A stretch of DNA of 64,000 nt from Shimia marina (GTDB lineage Bacteria; Pseudomonadota; Alphaproteobacteria; Rhodobacterales; Rhodobacteraceae), in the NCBI RefSeq assembly GCF_001458175.1, contig NZ_CYPW01000024.1, positions 107,920 to 171,919 of the forward strand. The letters are read 5' to 3'. The notes beneath the pieces were generated by a model that was given only the letters and a program-made list of their open reading frames with translations, searched no databases and had not been told where the DNA came from. How positions within the stretch are numbered: the stretch's first letter is position 1; each line of letters begins with the position of its first letter. Positions 1 to 8,572 of the stretch are shown one piece after another. The position numbers were made by a program, and so were the translations under genes.

Positions 1-1123
1 CGCCAGACATTTCGAGATCCAGCAATGCCGGGGTCAGTTTGGCGGGTACGGTGGCGAGATCGCGGCAAAGCTGATCCTCACTCAGCGGGGAGGGGCCCAG
101 ACGGTTGAGAATCTCACTGTGCAAAGCGGCGGTGTCTTGCAAGCTGCGTGCCGTAGCTGGCTGTTGCGCCTCTGAGCGGCTTGTGGCGCGTTCCGGTGAC
201 GGATCGGGCATGGCGGGGCGCAGAGCTTGCGCGGCATTCAGCACCTCAAGCACATCTTCTGCGTCCCGTACCAAAGGCGCGCCGTCGCGGATCAGAATAT
301 TGGCTCCTGCCGCGCGCGCATCAAAGGGGTGGCCCGGCACAGCGAGCACATCCCGCCCCTGATCCAACGCCATGCGCGCGGTCAGAAGGCTGCCGGATTT
401 GGCGGCGGCCTCTACCACGATCACAGCGCGCACAAGACCGGAAATGATGCGATTGCGCGCGGGAAAATGGCGCGCGCGGGGCTCCATATTCGGTGGCTGT
501 TCAGAAAGGCAGAGACCTTGCTTTGCGATGTTTTCGGCCAGAGACAGGTTCTGTGCCGGATAGGGGCGGCGTAATCCGCCTGCGTAGACTGCGATGGTGC
601 CGGTGGCGAGCGTGGCCTCATGCGCGGCAGCGTCGATCCCTCTGGCCAGACCGGAGACAACGGTCAACCCCGCCGCGCCCAGATCGCTTGCAAGACGGCC
701 GGCCATACGCAGGCCCAGCGAGGAGGCATTGCGCGCACCGATCACGGCCACGGAAGGTGTCGCCAAGAGCTCAGTGCGCCCAAGCGCCCAGAGCATCGGC
801 GGGGCGTCGGGGGTTTGAGCCAGCAGCATGGGATATTCGGGATCGCCAAAAAAAATCGGCCGCGCTCCTGTGGCACGGCCGTCTTCCAGTTCTTTGGCTG
901 CTATGTCTTGGGGGCATATCGTGTAGCGAGAGACGCCTGCTGCGCGGGCAATGTCAGGCAGCGCATCCAATGCGGCCTCTGCTGTGCCATGCTCTCGTAT
1001 CAATCTGTGGTAGGTGATGGCCCCGACCCGTCGGGATCGCAAGAGGCGAAGCCGCAGTAATCGCGCTTCCTCCGTGGTGGGTGGGATTTGGGGGTGAGTG
1101 GAAGAAATTCGATCTTCGGTCAT
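1..1123 (-). CDS. dprA: DNA processing protein DprA (3' end cut by window)
   Basis: DprA binds single-stranded DNA that enters the cell and loads RecA on it during natural transformation. The translated minus strand has an N-terminal helical region, then the Rossmann-like DprA core: VIGARNASSLG, the SGLARGIDAAAHEA segment, the AGG-RPYP stretch, FPARNRIISGL, and AKSGSLLTAR before a VPGHPFD motif. A poorly conserved linker and a start of the C-terminal winged-helix domain follow and run off the window edge. The ATG at 1123 has a GGAG six bases upstream. It follows tldD on the same strand after 178 bp that hold a hairpin. About 374 codons are visible, close to full length for the family. Confidence 0.93.
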   Translation of the reverse strand, partial: MTEDRISSTHPQIPPTTEEARLLRLRLLRSRRVGAITYHRLIREHGTAEAALDALPDIARAAGVSRYTICPQDIAAKELEDGRATGARPIFFGDPEYPMLLAQTPDAPPMLWALGRTELLATPSVAVIGARNASSLGLRMAGRLASDLGAAGLTVVSGLARGIDAAAHEATLATGTIAVYAGGLRRPYPAQNLSLAENIAKQGLCLSEQPPNMEPRARHFPARNRIISGLVRAVIVVEAAAKSGSLLTARMALDQGRDVLAVPGHPFDARAAGANILIRDGAPLVRDAEDVLEVLNAAQALRPAMPDPSPERATSRSEAQQPATARSLQDTAALHSEILNRLGPSPLSEDQLCRDLATVPAKLTPALLDLEMSG

Positions 1124-1247
1124 CCGCAACTCCGCCTGCTTGCAAGACAAGGATTAAGCCTTGAGTGGTTAACAGCGCGTAAATCAAATGCGAAAAATTT
1201 AGATCGCCCTCAAAAAAAAACATTCTGAACGGTTTCTTCTTCAAATT

Positions 1248-1282
1248 GCCCCGATCCGAAAATGCGGACCGGGGCCGTTTTT
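1248..1282. terminator. Hairpin between tldD and dprA, T-run on the plus side
   Basis: An 11-bp stem with one mismatch pairs 1248-1258 with 1265-1275 around an AAAATG loop. The T-run (1278-1282) lies on the plus-strand side, although both neighbouring genes are on the minus strand. Read in the gene direction the stem is followed only by CAATTTG, so it may be a weak or bidirectional terminator for tldD. Confidence 0.45.
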
Positions 1283-1301
1283 GCCGGGCGTTGACCTGTG
1301 A

Positions 1302-2723
1302 TCAGGTGGCAGAGCCGCCCACCGTCAGACCCTCCATCAAAACAGTGGGCTGGCCGACGCCAACCGGCACCCATTGGCCGGCTTTGCCGCAGTTGCCCAT
1401 GCCGGGGTCCAGCGCCATGTCGTTGCCAAGGCCTTTGATCTGCATCATCGCGGTGGCCCCATCGCCGATAAGCGTGGCGCCTTTGACCGGCGCGCCGACT
1501 TTGCCGTTTTCCACGCGGTAAGCCTCGGTACAGGAGAAGACAAATTTACCATTGGTGATGTCCACCTGACCGCCGCCAAAGCCCACGGCATAGATGCCAT
1601 CCTTGAGCGAGGCGACCAGATCCGCGGGATCAGATGTGCCGCCTTCCATATAGGTATTGGTCATGCGGGGCATGGGCGCATGGGCGTAGCTTTCGCGGCG
1701 GCCGTTGCCGGTGGGGGCAACCCCCATAAGGCGCGCGTTCTGGCGATCCTGCATATAGCCCACAAGAATACCGTCTTCGATCAGCGTGGTCTTGCCTGAC
1801 GGGGTGCCCTCGTCATCCACGGTGATGGAGCCGCGGCGATCCGGGATGGTGCCGTCATCAATAACGGTCACCCCTTTGGCGGCGACCTGCTGGCCGATCA
1901 TGCCGGCAAATTTGGAGCTGCCTTTGCGGTTGAAATCCCCCTCAAGGCCGTGCCCAACAGCCTCATGCAGCAGAATTCCGGGCCAGCCGGGCCCAAGCAC
2001 CACTTCCATGGGGCCTGCAGGCGCAGGGACCGCGTCCAAGTTCACAAGCGCGACACGCAGGGCCTCGCGGGTTTTGCCCTGCCAGTCTGCGGGATCGAGC
2101 AGCCCGTCGAGGCCAAGCCGTCCGCCGCCGCCTGCAGAGCCGCTTTCTCGGCGCCCGTTTTGTTCGACGATCACGGAGACATTGACCCGCGTCATGGGGC
2201 GAATGTCGGAAATGCGCGTGCCATCTGGACGCAGAATCACCACTTCCTGATGCGACGCGGCCAGCGTGGCAGAGACCTGCACAACGCGGGGATCGAGATC
2301 GCGGGCAAAACTGTCGATGTCGCGCAGGGTTTCAATCTTCACCGGAAAGTCGATGCCGCCAATTGGATCTGCATCGGTATAGAGGCGACGATTGGTGGGG
2401 GGAGGGGGCGCGGCCAGCGTGCCACCGCCGTCGCCAACCGCAAGGCGCGCGGTTTCTACGGCGCGTTTTATCGCCGTTTCACTGATTTCGGAAGCATGGG
2501 CGTATCCGGAGACCTCTCCGTTGACCGCACGCAGACCGAATCCTTCCGCTGCGTCATAGCTCGCTGTCTTCAAACGACCGTCATCAAACACCAAAGCTTC
2601 GGCGCTTCGGCGTTCAAAAAACAACTCGCCATCGTCTGCGCCCTGCGTCGCAGTGCGCAAATGTCGCAGGGCAGTGCCCTCATCGATATTGTTTTCAAAG
2701 GGTTGGAAGCGGTTTTCCGTCAT
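1302..2723 (-). CDS. tldD: Metalloprotease TldD
   Basis: TldD forms a heterodimeric Zn protease with TldE/PmbA that degrades unfolded or peptide substrates and takes part in microcin and modified-peptide maturation. The 473-residue protein has the usual family length. The HExxxH zinc site reads HEAVGH at residues 253-258, followed by GLEGD, and the third ligand is probably Cys398 in FSCTEAYR. The ATG at 2723 lies only 20 bp from a consensus FnrL box (2743-2756). No tldE lies beside it. Transcribed away from ctaC, with which it shares the upstream region. Confidence 0.96.
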   Translation of the reverse strand: MTENRFQPFENNIDEGTALRHLRTATQGADDGELFFERRSAEALVFDDGRLKTASYDAAEGFGLRAVNGEVSGYAHASEISETAIKRAVETARLAVGDGGGTLAAPPPPTNRRLYTDADPIGGIDFPVKIETLRDIDSFARDLDPRVVQVSATLAASHQEVVILRPDGTRISDIRPMTRVNVSVIVEQNGRRESGSAGGGGRLGLDGLLDPADWQGKTREALRVALVNLDAVPAPAGPMEVVLGPGWPGILLHEAVGHGLEGDFNRKGSSKFAGMIGQQVAAKGVTVIDDGTIPDRRGSITVDDEGTPSGKTTLIEDGILVGYMQDRQNARLMGVAPTGNGRRESYAHAPMPRMTNTYMEGGTSDPADLVASLKDGIYAVGFGGGQVDITNGKFVFSCTEAYRVENGKVGAPVKGATLIGDGATAMMQIKGLGNDMALDPGMGNCGKAGQWVPVGVGQPTVLMEGLTVGGSAT

Positions 2724-2742
2724 ATGCTGTCAGCCTCATAAT

Positions 2743-2756
2743 TTGATCTAAATCAA
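2743..2756. promoter_or_regulatory. FnrL/FNR-type box between tldD and ctaC
   Basis: TTGATCTAAATCAA is a perfect match to the FNR-family consensus TTGAT-N4-ATCAA. It lies 19 bp before the tldD start and about 150 bp before the ctaC start. In Rhodobacterales the oxygen sensor FnrL uses this consensus to control respiratory genes. The closeness to the tldD start would fit repression of tldD. Activation of ctaC would need a promoter near 2790, where I see only weak -10 candidates. Confidence 0.7.
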
Positions 2757-2905
2757 AAAAGCGTCCGTTTGACGCAAGCTTCGATCTTTATCTGACGCAG
2801 AGAATATGGTTTTTAGGCGCGAAACAACAGCGGGATTCCGCCGTAGGGCAGATGGGATTCTGTGATTCCGACAAGAACAACCACGCAACCGAGTCAGGGT
2901 GACAC

Positions 2906-3754
2906 ATGCGAATTCTATCGACATTCCTGGGCCTTATGGCAGCCACTATCGCCGCGCCAGCCATCGCGCAGAGCGCCGAAACCATCGGCAAACCCGTTCC
3001 CAGTGGCATGGGATTTCAGCCTGCGGCCACTGAACTGGCGCGTCAGATCCATTCGCTGGACGGCCTGATCCTGGCGATCATCACTGCCATCGTGATTTTT
3101 GTGACCGCGCTGTTGGTGTACTGCATGGTGCGCTTCAACCGCCGTGTGAACCCAAACCCCTCTTCCTTCACCCACAACTCTCCGCTGGAGATCGCCTGGA
3201 CCATCGGCCCGATTCTCGTGCTGGTGTTCATTGGGGCCTTCTCTCTGCCGGTGCTGTTCAACCAGCAGGAAATCCCAGAAGGTGAGATCCACATCAAGGT
3301 GACCGGCTACCAGTGGTACTGGGGCTATGAGTATACAGACCATGAGTTTGAGTTCGAAAGCTTCCTGCTGGGCAAAGAAGCTCTGGCTGAGAATGGATAC
3401 AATGAAGATGAGTATCTGCTGGCGACCGACACCAAGGTTGTGGTGCCTGTTGGCAAAACCGTTGTGATGGATGTGACTGGTGCGGACGTGATCCACAGCT
3501 GGACCATTCCTTCCTTTGGCGTCAAGCAGGATGCTGTGCCTGGCCGTATCGCGCAGCTGTGGTTTGAAGCTGAGAAAGAAGGCATCTTCTTTGGTCAGTG
3601 TTCTGAACTCTGCGGCAAGGACCACGCCTATATGCCAATCACCGTCGAAGTTGTGTCTGAAGAGAAGTACAACGAGTGGCTGAAAGGCGCGATCGAGGAA
3701 TACGCAGGCGACATGTCCACGCTGCCAAGCGTGCAGGTTGCATCTGCTGACTGA
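2906..3754 (+). CDS. ctaC: Cytochrome c oxidase subunit II
   Basis: CuA-bearing subunit II of aa3-type cytochrome c oxidase, which takes electrons from cytochrome c in the periplasm. The 282-residue precursor begins with a signal peptide (about residues 1-22, ending AIAQ), then two membrane helices (roughly 53-75 and 95-117), then the periplasmic cupredoxin domain. CuA ligands are all visible: His197 in VIHSW, and Cys232, Glu234, Cys236, His240 and Met243 in [12 protein letters not shown]. It is followed by a strong terminator-like hairpin, so ctaB and later genes may be partly uncoupled. Subunit I is not in the window, as is usual in this group. Confidence 0.97.
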   Translation: MRILSTFLGLMAATIAAPAIAQSAETIGKPVPSGMGFQPAATELARQIHSLDGLILAIITAIVIFVTALLVYCMVRFNRRVNPNPSSFTHNSPLEIAWTIGPILVLVFIGAFSLPVLFNQQEIPEGEIHIKVTGYQWYWGYEYTDHEFEFESFLLGKEALAENGYNEDEYLLATDTKVVVPVGKTVVMDVTGADVIHSWTIPSFGVKQDAVPGRIAQLWFEAEKEGIFFGQCSELCGKDHAYMPITVEVVSEEKYNEWLKGAIEEYAGDMSTLPSVQVASAD

Positions 3755-3765
3755 TCCCTACCAAG

Positions 3766-3792
3766 GCGCGCGGCTGCCGCGCGCTTTATTTC
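3766..3792 (+). terminator. Rho-independent terminator after ctaC
   Basis: A perfect 8-bp GC stem (GCGCGCGG / CCGCGCGC) with a CTG loop is followed by TTTATTT. It starts 12 bp after the ctaC stop and would reduce transcription into ctaB. Confidence 0.8.
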
Positions 3793-3848
3793 CCTGAGGC
3801 CTCATCTGTAGGGTGTGCGCTTTGCGCGCACCTCACTCGGAGACAAGA

Positions 3849-4793
3849 ATGAGCGACGCAAGCATCAATACGCAAGCCAAAGCCGCCCATGGCGATGCAG
3901 AGTTTGGCGATTATTTCGCCCTGCTGAAACCGAGGGTCATGTCGCTTGTGGTGTTCACCGCAGCGGTGGGCCTGTTGGCGGCACCGGGATCTGTGCATCC
4001 TTTTGTGGCCTTTTGCGCCATTCTGTTTATCGCCGTGGGTGGTGGTGCCTCCGGGGCGCTGAACATGTGGTATGATGCCGACATCGACCGGGTGATGGCG
4101 CGCACCAAGAAGCGCCCGATCCCGGCTGGCACGGTGTCTGAAGGCGAGGCTTTTGCCATTGGCATTGCGCTGTCTGGCTTCTCTGTCGTGATGCTTGGCC
4201 TTGCTGCGAACTGGGTTGCGGCCGCGCTATTGGCCTTCACGATCTTCTTTTACGTGGTGATCTACACCATGTGGCTGAAACGCTGGACGCCACAGAACAT
4301 TGTGATTGGTGGTGCGGCGGGCGCTTTCCCTCCTATGATCGGTTGGGCGGTTGTGACCGGCGGCATTTCGATTGAAAGCTTGCTGATGTTTACACTGACC
4401 TTCATGTGGACGCCGCCACACTTCTGGGCGCTGTGTCTGTTCATGAAGTCCGATTACAAAGACGCGGGCGTGCCGATGCTGCATGTGACCCATGGGCGTC
4501 GTGTGACCCGCAACCATATTCTGGTGTACACACTGCTGCTCGCCGTTGTGGCGATTGGCATGGCTTTCACCGGGGTGGGCGGACCAATTTACCTGACCAC
4601 GGCGCTGATCCTGAATGGTCTGTTTGTTGCCGGTGCCATTTCGATCTGGCGTCGGGATGAAGAGGTTTCTGAGGCCGACGGATACAAGCGGGAGAAAGCT
4701 TTCTTTGCGCTGTCGCTTCTCTATTTGTTCCTTCACTTTGGGGCGATCCTGGCGGAAGCCACGCTTGCGCCTTACGGCTACGGAGGCTGGTGA
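3849..4793 (+). CDS. ctaB: Protoheme IX farnesyltransferase (heme O synthase)
   Basis: UbiA-family membrane prenyltransferase that adds a farnesyl group to heme B to make heme O, the precursor of heme A for the aa3 oxidase. The polyprenyl-diphosphate/Mg site is visible as [19 protein letters not shown], with a second Asp-rich loop near KSDYKDAG. The protein has about nine hydrophobic segments. The frame is open 12 codons further upstream, but the ATG at 3849 has GGAG at good spacing and begins MSDASIN, so I chose it (314 residues). It is followed after 2 bp by a small membrane protein gene. Confidence 0.95.
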   Translation: MSDASINTQAKAAHGDAEFGDYFALLKPRVMSLVVFTAAVGLLAAPGSVHPFVAFCAILFIAVGGGASGALNMWYDADIDRVMARTKKRPIPAGTVSEGEAFAIGIALSGFSVVMLGLAANWVAAALLAFTIFFYVVIYTMWLKRWTPQNIVIGGAAGAFPPMIGWAVVTGGISIESLLMFTLTFMWTPPHFWALCLFMKSDYKDAGVPMLHVTHGRRVTRNHILVYTLLLAVVAIGMAFTGVGGPIYLTTALILNGLFVAGAISIWRRDEEVSEADGYKREKAFFALSLLYLFLHFGAILAEATLAPYGYGGW

Positions 4794-4795
4794 TC

Positions 4796-4963
4796 ATGAG
4801 CTTTCGCGAAGAACATGAACTGCACAAACGTCGCTTTGGTCGCAATCTTGGTGTTGCGCTGGTGCTGGTGAGCTTCATCGTTATCGTTTTTGGCCTCACC
4901 GTGGTGAAGGTGACTCGTGGTGATTATGAGCCTGAAAACGCGTCTATTCAGAGGGGGCAGTAA
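4796..4963 (+). CDS. Small cta-operon membrane protein (55 aa)
   Basis: A 55-residue frame fills the gap between ctaB and ctaG, starting 2 bp after the ctaB stop and ending 2 bp before the ctaG start. A charged N-terminus ([17 protein letters not shown]) precedes one hydrophobic helix (about residues 18-38) and a short polar tail. A small gene at this place is common in alphaproteobacterial cta operons (Paracoccus and relatives), and the product is generally regarded as an oxidase-assembly accessory protein. The tight spacing is the main evidence that it is real. I cannot name a biochemical function. Confidence 0.85.
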   Translation: MSFREEHELHKRRFGRNLGVALVLVSFIVIVFGLTVVKVTRGDYEPENASIQRGQ

Positions 4964-4965
4964 AG

Positions 4966-5535
4966 ATGGACCCCAAGAAAAAGACGCTGTTGCAGACCGT
5001 TGGTGTGGTTGTTGTCATGGGCGCTCTGGCCTGGGCATCGGTGCCATTTTATGACTGGTTCTGTCGCGTGACAGGGTTTGGTGGCATCACCAACACGGCT
5101 GAAGTGGGCAGTGATGTCATTCTGGATCGCACGATCAAAGTGCGTTTCGACGCCTCAATCGAGCGTGGAATGCCGTGGGATTTCAAACCGGTGCAGCGTG
5201 AAATGGAAGTGCGTATCGGGGAAACTGGACTGGCTTTTTATGAGGCTTACAACCCCACCGATCGCCCCATCGCAGGCACTGCAAGCTACAATGTAGCGCC
5301 CTATGACGCCGGTGGGTTTTTCACAAAAATCGACTGCTTCTGCTTTGAGCAGCAGGTGCTTCAGCCCGGTGAGCGGGTGATGATGCCCGTTAGCTTTTAT
5401 GTGGATCCGGAAATCGTCGAAGACCGCGACGCGAAATACATCAAGGTGATCACTTTGGGATACACCTTCTACGAAACAGACTTGCCCGAAGAACTGGCGT
5501 CCTTGACGACAGAGGGCGAGAGCAAGCAAAACTAA
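4966..5535 (+). CDS. ctaG: Cytochrome c oxidase assembly protein CtaG/Cox11
   Basis: Cox11-type copper chaperone that delivers Cu to the CuB site of subunit I. The 189-residue protein has one N-terminal membrane anchor (about residues 9-28), a conserved VPFYDWFCRVTGFGG segment, and a periplasmic immunoglobulin-like domain. The copper-binding CFCF motif holds Cys124 and Cys126; Cys33 near the membrane is also conserved in the family. Placed between the small membrane protein and ctaE, with 2 bp upstream and 30 bp downstream. Confidence 0.96.
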   Translation: MDPKKKTLLQTVGVVVVMGALAWASVPFYDWFCRVTGFGGITNTAEVGSDVILDRTIKVRFDASIERGMPWDFKPVQREMEVRIGETGLAFYEAYNPTDRPIAGTASYNVAPYDAGGFFTKIDCFCFEQQVLQPGERVMMPVSFYVDPEIVEDRDAKYIKVITLGYTFYETDLPEELASLTTEGESKQN

Positions 5536-5565
5536 GGCATGCCTTCCAACGAGGGAACTGAAAAT

Positions 5566-6399
5566 ATGGCGCACGCTAAGAATCACGACTATCACATTTT
5601 GGCCCCCTCCTGGTGGCCCTTCCTCGCCTCCGTTGGCGGGTTTATCATGCTGTTTGGGGCCGTTGTCTGGATGGCTGGGGATCTTCCGATGTTCGGCGAG
5701 CGCATCGTGCTCAGCGGTCCATGGCCGTTCCTGATCGGCCTGGCAATGGTGCTTTATGTCATGTTCGGCTGGTGGGCTGACGTGATTGCAGAAAGCAAAG
5801 TGGGTGATCACACCCCTGTTGTTCAGATTGGCCTGCGGTATGGCTTCATTCTGTTCATCATTTCCGAAGTGATGTTCTTTGCCGCTTGGTTCTGGACCTT
5901 CTTCAAACACGCGATGTACCCCATGGGCCCACAAAGCCCCGCGGTGGATGGTGTATGGCCGCCCGCAGGGATTGAGACTTTTGATCCATGGCACCTGCCG
6001 CTGATCAACACGCTGATCCTGCTGTGCTCCGGCTGTGCGGCCACTTGGGCACACCACGCTCTGGCACATGAAGACAACCGCGAAGACATGAAGTGGGGCC
6101 TGATCATTTCCGTGGCTCTGGGCGTGATCTTCACCTTCTTCCAGGCCTATGAATACAGCCACGCGGCCTTTGGTTTTGCTGGCAACATCTACGGCGCGTC
6201 CTTCTTCATGGCGACCGGCTTCCACGGCTTCCACGTTGTTGTGGGTACGATCTTCCTGTTTGTCTGTCTGCTGCGCCTTCAGGCGGGGCATTTCACCAAG
6301 GAAAAGCACGTCGGGTTTGAGGCCGCGGCATGGTACTGGCACTTTGTGGATGTGGTCTGGCTGTTCCTCTTTGCAGCGATCTACGTCTGGGGCCAGTAA
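5566..6399 (+). CDS. ctaE: Cytochrome c oxidase subunit III
   Basis: Core subunit III of the aa3 oxidase, a seven-helix membrane protein that stabilises proton uptake by subunit I. The sequence begins [19 protein letters not shown], typical of subunit III, and keeps the [11 protein letters not shown] helix and the [10 protein letters not shown] segment. I used the ATG at 5566 because GAGGGA lies upstream; the open frame reaches nine codons further. It is 277 residues long. It is followed by two hairpins, the second a terminator. Confidence 0.96.
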   Translation: MAHAKNHDYHILAPSWWPFLASVGGFIMLFGAVVWMAGDLPMFGERIVLSGPWPFLIGLAMVLYVMFGWWADVIAESKVGDHTPVVQIGLRYGFILFIISEVMFFAAWFWTFFKHAMYPMGPQSPAVDGVWPPAGIETFDPWHLPLINTLILLCSGCAATWAHHALAHEDNREDMKWGLIISVALGVIFTFFQAYEYSHAAFGFAGNIYGASFFMATGFHGFHVVVGTIFLFVCLLRLQAGHFTKEKHVGFEAAAWYWHFVDVVWLFLFAAIYVWGQ

Positions 6400-6446
6400 G
6401 GCCAACAGCAAAAGGTTGATCCTTTTGCGAGGATAGGATTAAAGCA

Positions 6447-6480
6447 ATGCGCGGTGGGCCATTCCCACCGCGCATTTTTT
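6447..6480 (+). terminator. Terminator after ctaE, just before SURF1
   Basis: A perfect 12-bp stem (6447-6458 with 6464-6475, CCATT loop) runs into TTTTTT. It ends 17 bp before the GTG of the SURF1 gene. A smaller stem, AAAAGG/CCTTTT at 6410-6426, precedes it. SURF1 is therefore probably expressed by read-through or from its own weak promoter. Confidence 0.85.
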
Positions 6481-6497
6481 CGTGAAAGGACCCCCAC

Positions 6498-7178
6498 GTG
6501 CGCCGACTGATCCTGCCGCTTTTCTTTGGCATTCTGGGCACAGTCGTTCTGGTGTCGCTGGGCACCTGGCAGGTGCAGCGCCTGACATGGAAGCAGGGGG
6601 TGATTGCCGATATCGAAGCGCGGATTTCCGGTGTGCCTGTGGCCGTCCCTGCGGAACCGGACCCAGAGCAAGATCGCTATCGGCCCGTCTTTGCGACTGG
6701 CACCATCCTTGATGAGGAATTGCATTTTCTGGCCAGCACAAAAGAGGCCGGAGCGGTGTATCGCATAGTGGCGGCCTTTGAAACAGAGACCGGACGGCGC
6801 ATCATGGCTGATCGGGGCTGGATCAAAACCGCCGACAAAGCGGCGGGTGGGCGCGCGCCTGTGACCACAACGATCACAGGCAATCTGCATTGGCCGGATG
6901 AACGTGACAGCTTTACGCCGCCCAATGACGCCGCTGGCAATATCTGGTTTGCGCGCGATGTCGCGGAAATGGCGGCAGCGCTTCAGACCGAACCAGTGCT
7001 TGTGATTGTGCGCGAAACCACCGAAGAGCCGAGGCTGGTGACGCCTTTGCCGCTGGATCAAGCCGCCATTCCCAACAATCACCTTGAATATGTCATCACC
7101 TGGTATGGGCTGGCGATTGTCTGGGTGGCGATGACCCTGTATTACCTGCGCCGGATGCGCAAAACCAAGAAGGCCTGA
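6498..7178 (+). CDS. SURF1 family oxidase assembly protein
   Basis: SURF1 proteins help insert heme A into subunit I of aa3 oxidases. The 226-residue protein has the family topology: an N-terminal membrane helix (LPLFFGILGTVVLVSLGTWQ) and a C-terminal one (YVITWYGLAIVWVAMTLYYL), with a periplasmic domain between them. The GTWQVQR motif after helix 1 and HLEYVITWYGLA before helix 2 are hallmarks. The start is GTG with AAAGGA upstream. It lies directly after the ctaE terminator and 5 bp before thrC. Confidence 0.93.
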   Translation: MRRLILPLFFGILGTVVLVSLGTWQVQRLTWKQGVIADIEARISGVPVAVPAEPDPEQDRYRPVFATGTILDEELHFLASTKEAGAVYRIVAAFETETGRRIMADRGWIKTADKAAGGRAPVTTTITGNLHWPDERDSFTPPNDAAGNIWFARDVAEMAAALQTEPVLVIVRETTEEPRLVTPLPLDQAAIPNNHLEYVITWYGLAIVWVAMTLYYLRRMRKTKKA

Positions 7179-7183
7179 GAGAC

Positions 7184-8572
7184 GTGAAATACATTTCGAC
7201 CCGTGGAAATGCCCCGGAGCTGAGCTTTGAAGAGGCCATGTTGACCGGCCTTGCACGTGATGGCGGCCTCTATGTGCCTGAGACCATTCCGACGCTGAGC
7301 CGCGAAGAGATCGCCGCGCTGGCTGGTAAATCCTATGAAGAGGCGGCCTTTACGGTGATGCGGCCCTTTGTGGGGGATGCTTTCAGCGATGAGGAATTCA
7401 AGGGTATCATCGCGCGGGCCTATGCCAATTTCCGTCATGAGGCGCGCGCGCCCTTGGTACAATTGGCGCCAAATCACTATCTGCTTGAGCTGTTCCACGG
7501 CCCGACGCTGGCATTCAAGGACTTTGCGATGCAGCTGATTGGTCAGCTGTTTCAGTTTTCACTGGCGCGGCGCAATGAGCGTGTGACCATTGTTGGCGCA
7601 ACTTCTGGCGACACGGGATCTGCGGCGATTGAAGCCTTCCGCGGTTTGGACAATGTGGATGTGTTTATCCTGTTCCCGCATGGGCGCGTGTCGCCCATTC
7701 AGCGCAAACAGATGACCACGCCCACGGACAGCAATGTGCATGCGCTGGCGCTGGATGGCGATTTTGACGATTGTCAGGCGCGTCTGAAGGACATGTTCAA
7801 CGATTTTGAGTTCCGCGACGGCGTGAAGCTGGCCGGGGTGAATTCGATCAACTGGGCGCGCGTACTGGCGCAGGTGGTATACTACTTTACCTCCGCTGTG
7901 AGCCTTGGCGCGCCAGATCGCAAGGTGAGCTTCACCGTGCCAACCGGCAATTTTGGGGACATTTTTGCAGGCTATATTGCCAAAAAGATGGGCCTGCCGA
8001 TTGAGCGTCTGGTGATTGCCACCAACCAAAATGACATCCTGCATCGTACCATGGAGAGCGGCGCCTACACCAAAGAGGGGGTGACCCCCTCGATCAGCCC
8101 GTCGATGGATATTCAGGTGAGCTCCAACTTTGAGCGGGCGCTGTTTGATGCCTATGGCCGCGATGGCGGGGCGGTGGCGCAGCTGATGGAAGAGCTGAAG
8201 GACGGGGCCTTTGCGATCAGTCAGGGCGCGATGGAGACGCTGCGTGATCATTTTGCAAGCGGTCGTGCCTCTGAGGAAGAAACCACGGCGACAATTGCCG
8301 GTGCGTTTACCTCTTGCGGAGAAGTGCTTTGCCCACACTCTGCGGTTGGCGTAAAGGTCGCAAATGCCTATCTGGGCGATGTGCCAATGGTGACACTGGC
8401 CACCGCGCATCCGGCGAAGTTCCCGGACGCTGTGGAAACCGCCATGGGCGCACGCCCGGCACTGCCGCCACATATGGCGGATATGATGGACAAAGATGAA
8501 CGCGTCACCCGTGTGCCCAATGATCTTGGGGCGCTGGAAACGCTGATCAAGGAACGGATTGCACAACGTTGA
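7184..8572 (+). CDS. thrC: Threonine synthase
   Basis: PLP enzyme that converts O-phosphohomoserine to threonine. The 462-residue protein begins MKYISTRG and has the PLP lysine in GPTLAFKDF (Lys112), the phosphate-binding GATSGDTGSAA loop and the PTGNFGD segment. It belongs to the longer threonine synthase class, as in yeast and E. coli. The start is GTG. Its stop overlaps the TTG start of the M16 peptidase, so the two are translationally coupled, an arrangement I recall from other Rhodobacterales. Confidence 0.96.
   Translation: MKYISTRGNAPELSFEEAMLTGLARDGGLYVPETIPTLSREEIAALAGKSYEEAAFTVMRPFVGDAFSDEEFKGIIARAYANFRHEARAPLVQLAPNHYLLELFHGPTLAFKDFAMQLIGQLFQFSLARRNERVTIVGATSGDTGSAAIEAFRGLDNVDVFILFPHGRVSPIQRKQMTTPTDSNVHALALDGDFDDCQARLKDMFNDFEFRDGVKLAGVNSINWARVLAQVVYYFTSAVSLGAPDRKVSFTVPTGNFGDIFAGYIAKKMGLPIERLVIATNQNDILHRTMESGAYTKEGVTPSISPSMDIQVSSNFERALFDAYGRDGGAVAQLMEELKDGAFAISQGAMETLRDHFASGRASEEETTATIAGAFTSCGEVLCPHSAVGVKVANAYLGDVPMVTLATAHPAKFPDAVETAMGARPALPPHMADMMDKDERVTRVPNDLGALETLIKERIAQR

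Noticed and set aside
1154..1173. CtrA box near dprA
   Set aside because: TTAA and TTAAC are separated by 11 bp, not the required 7.
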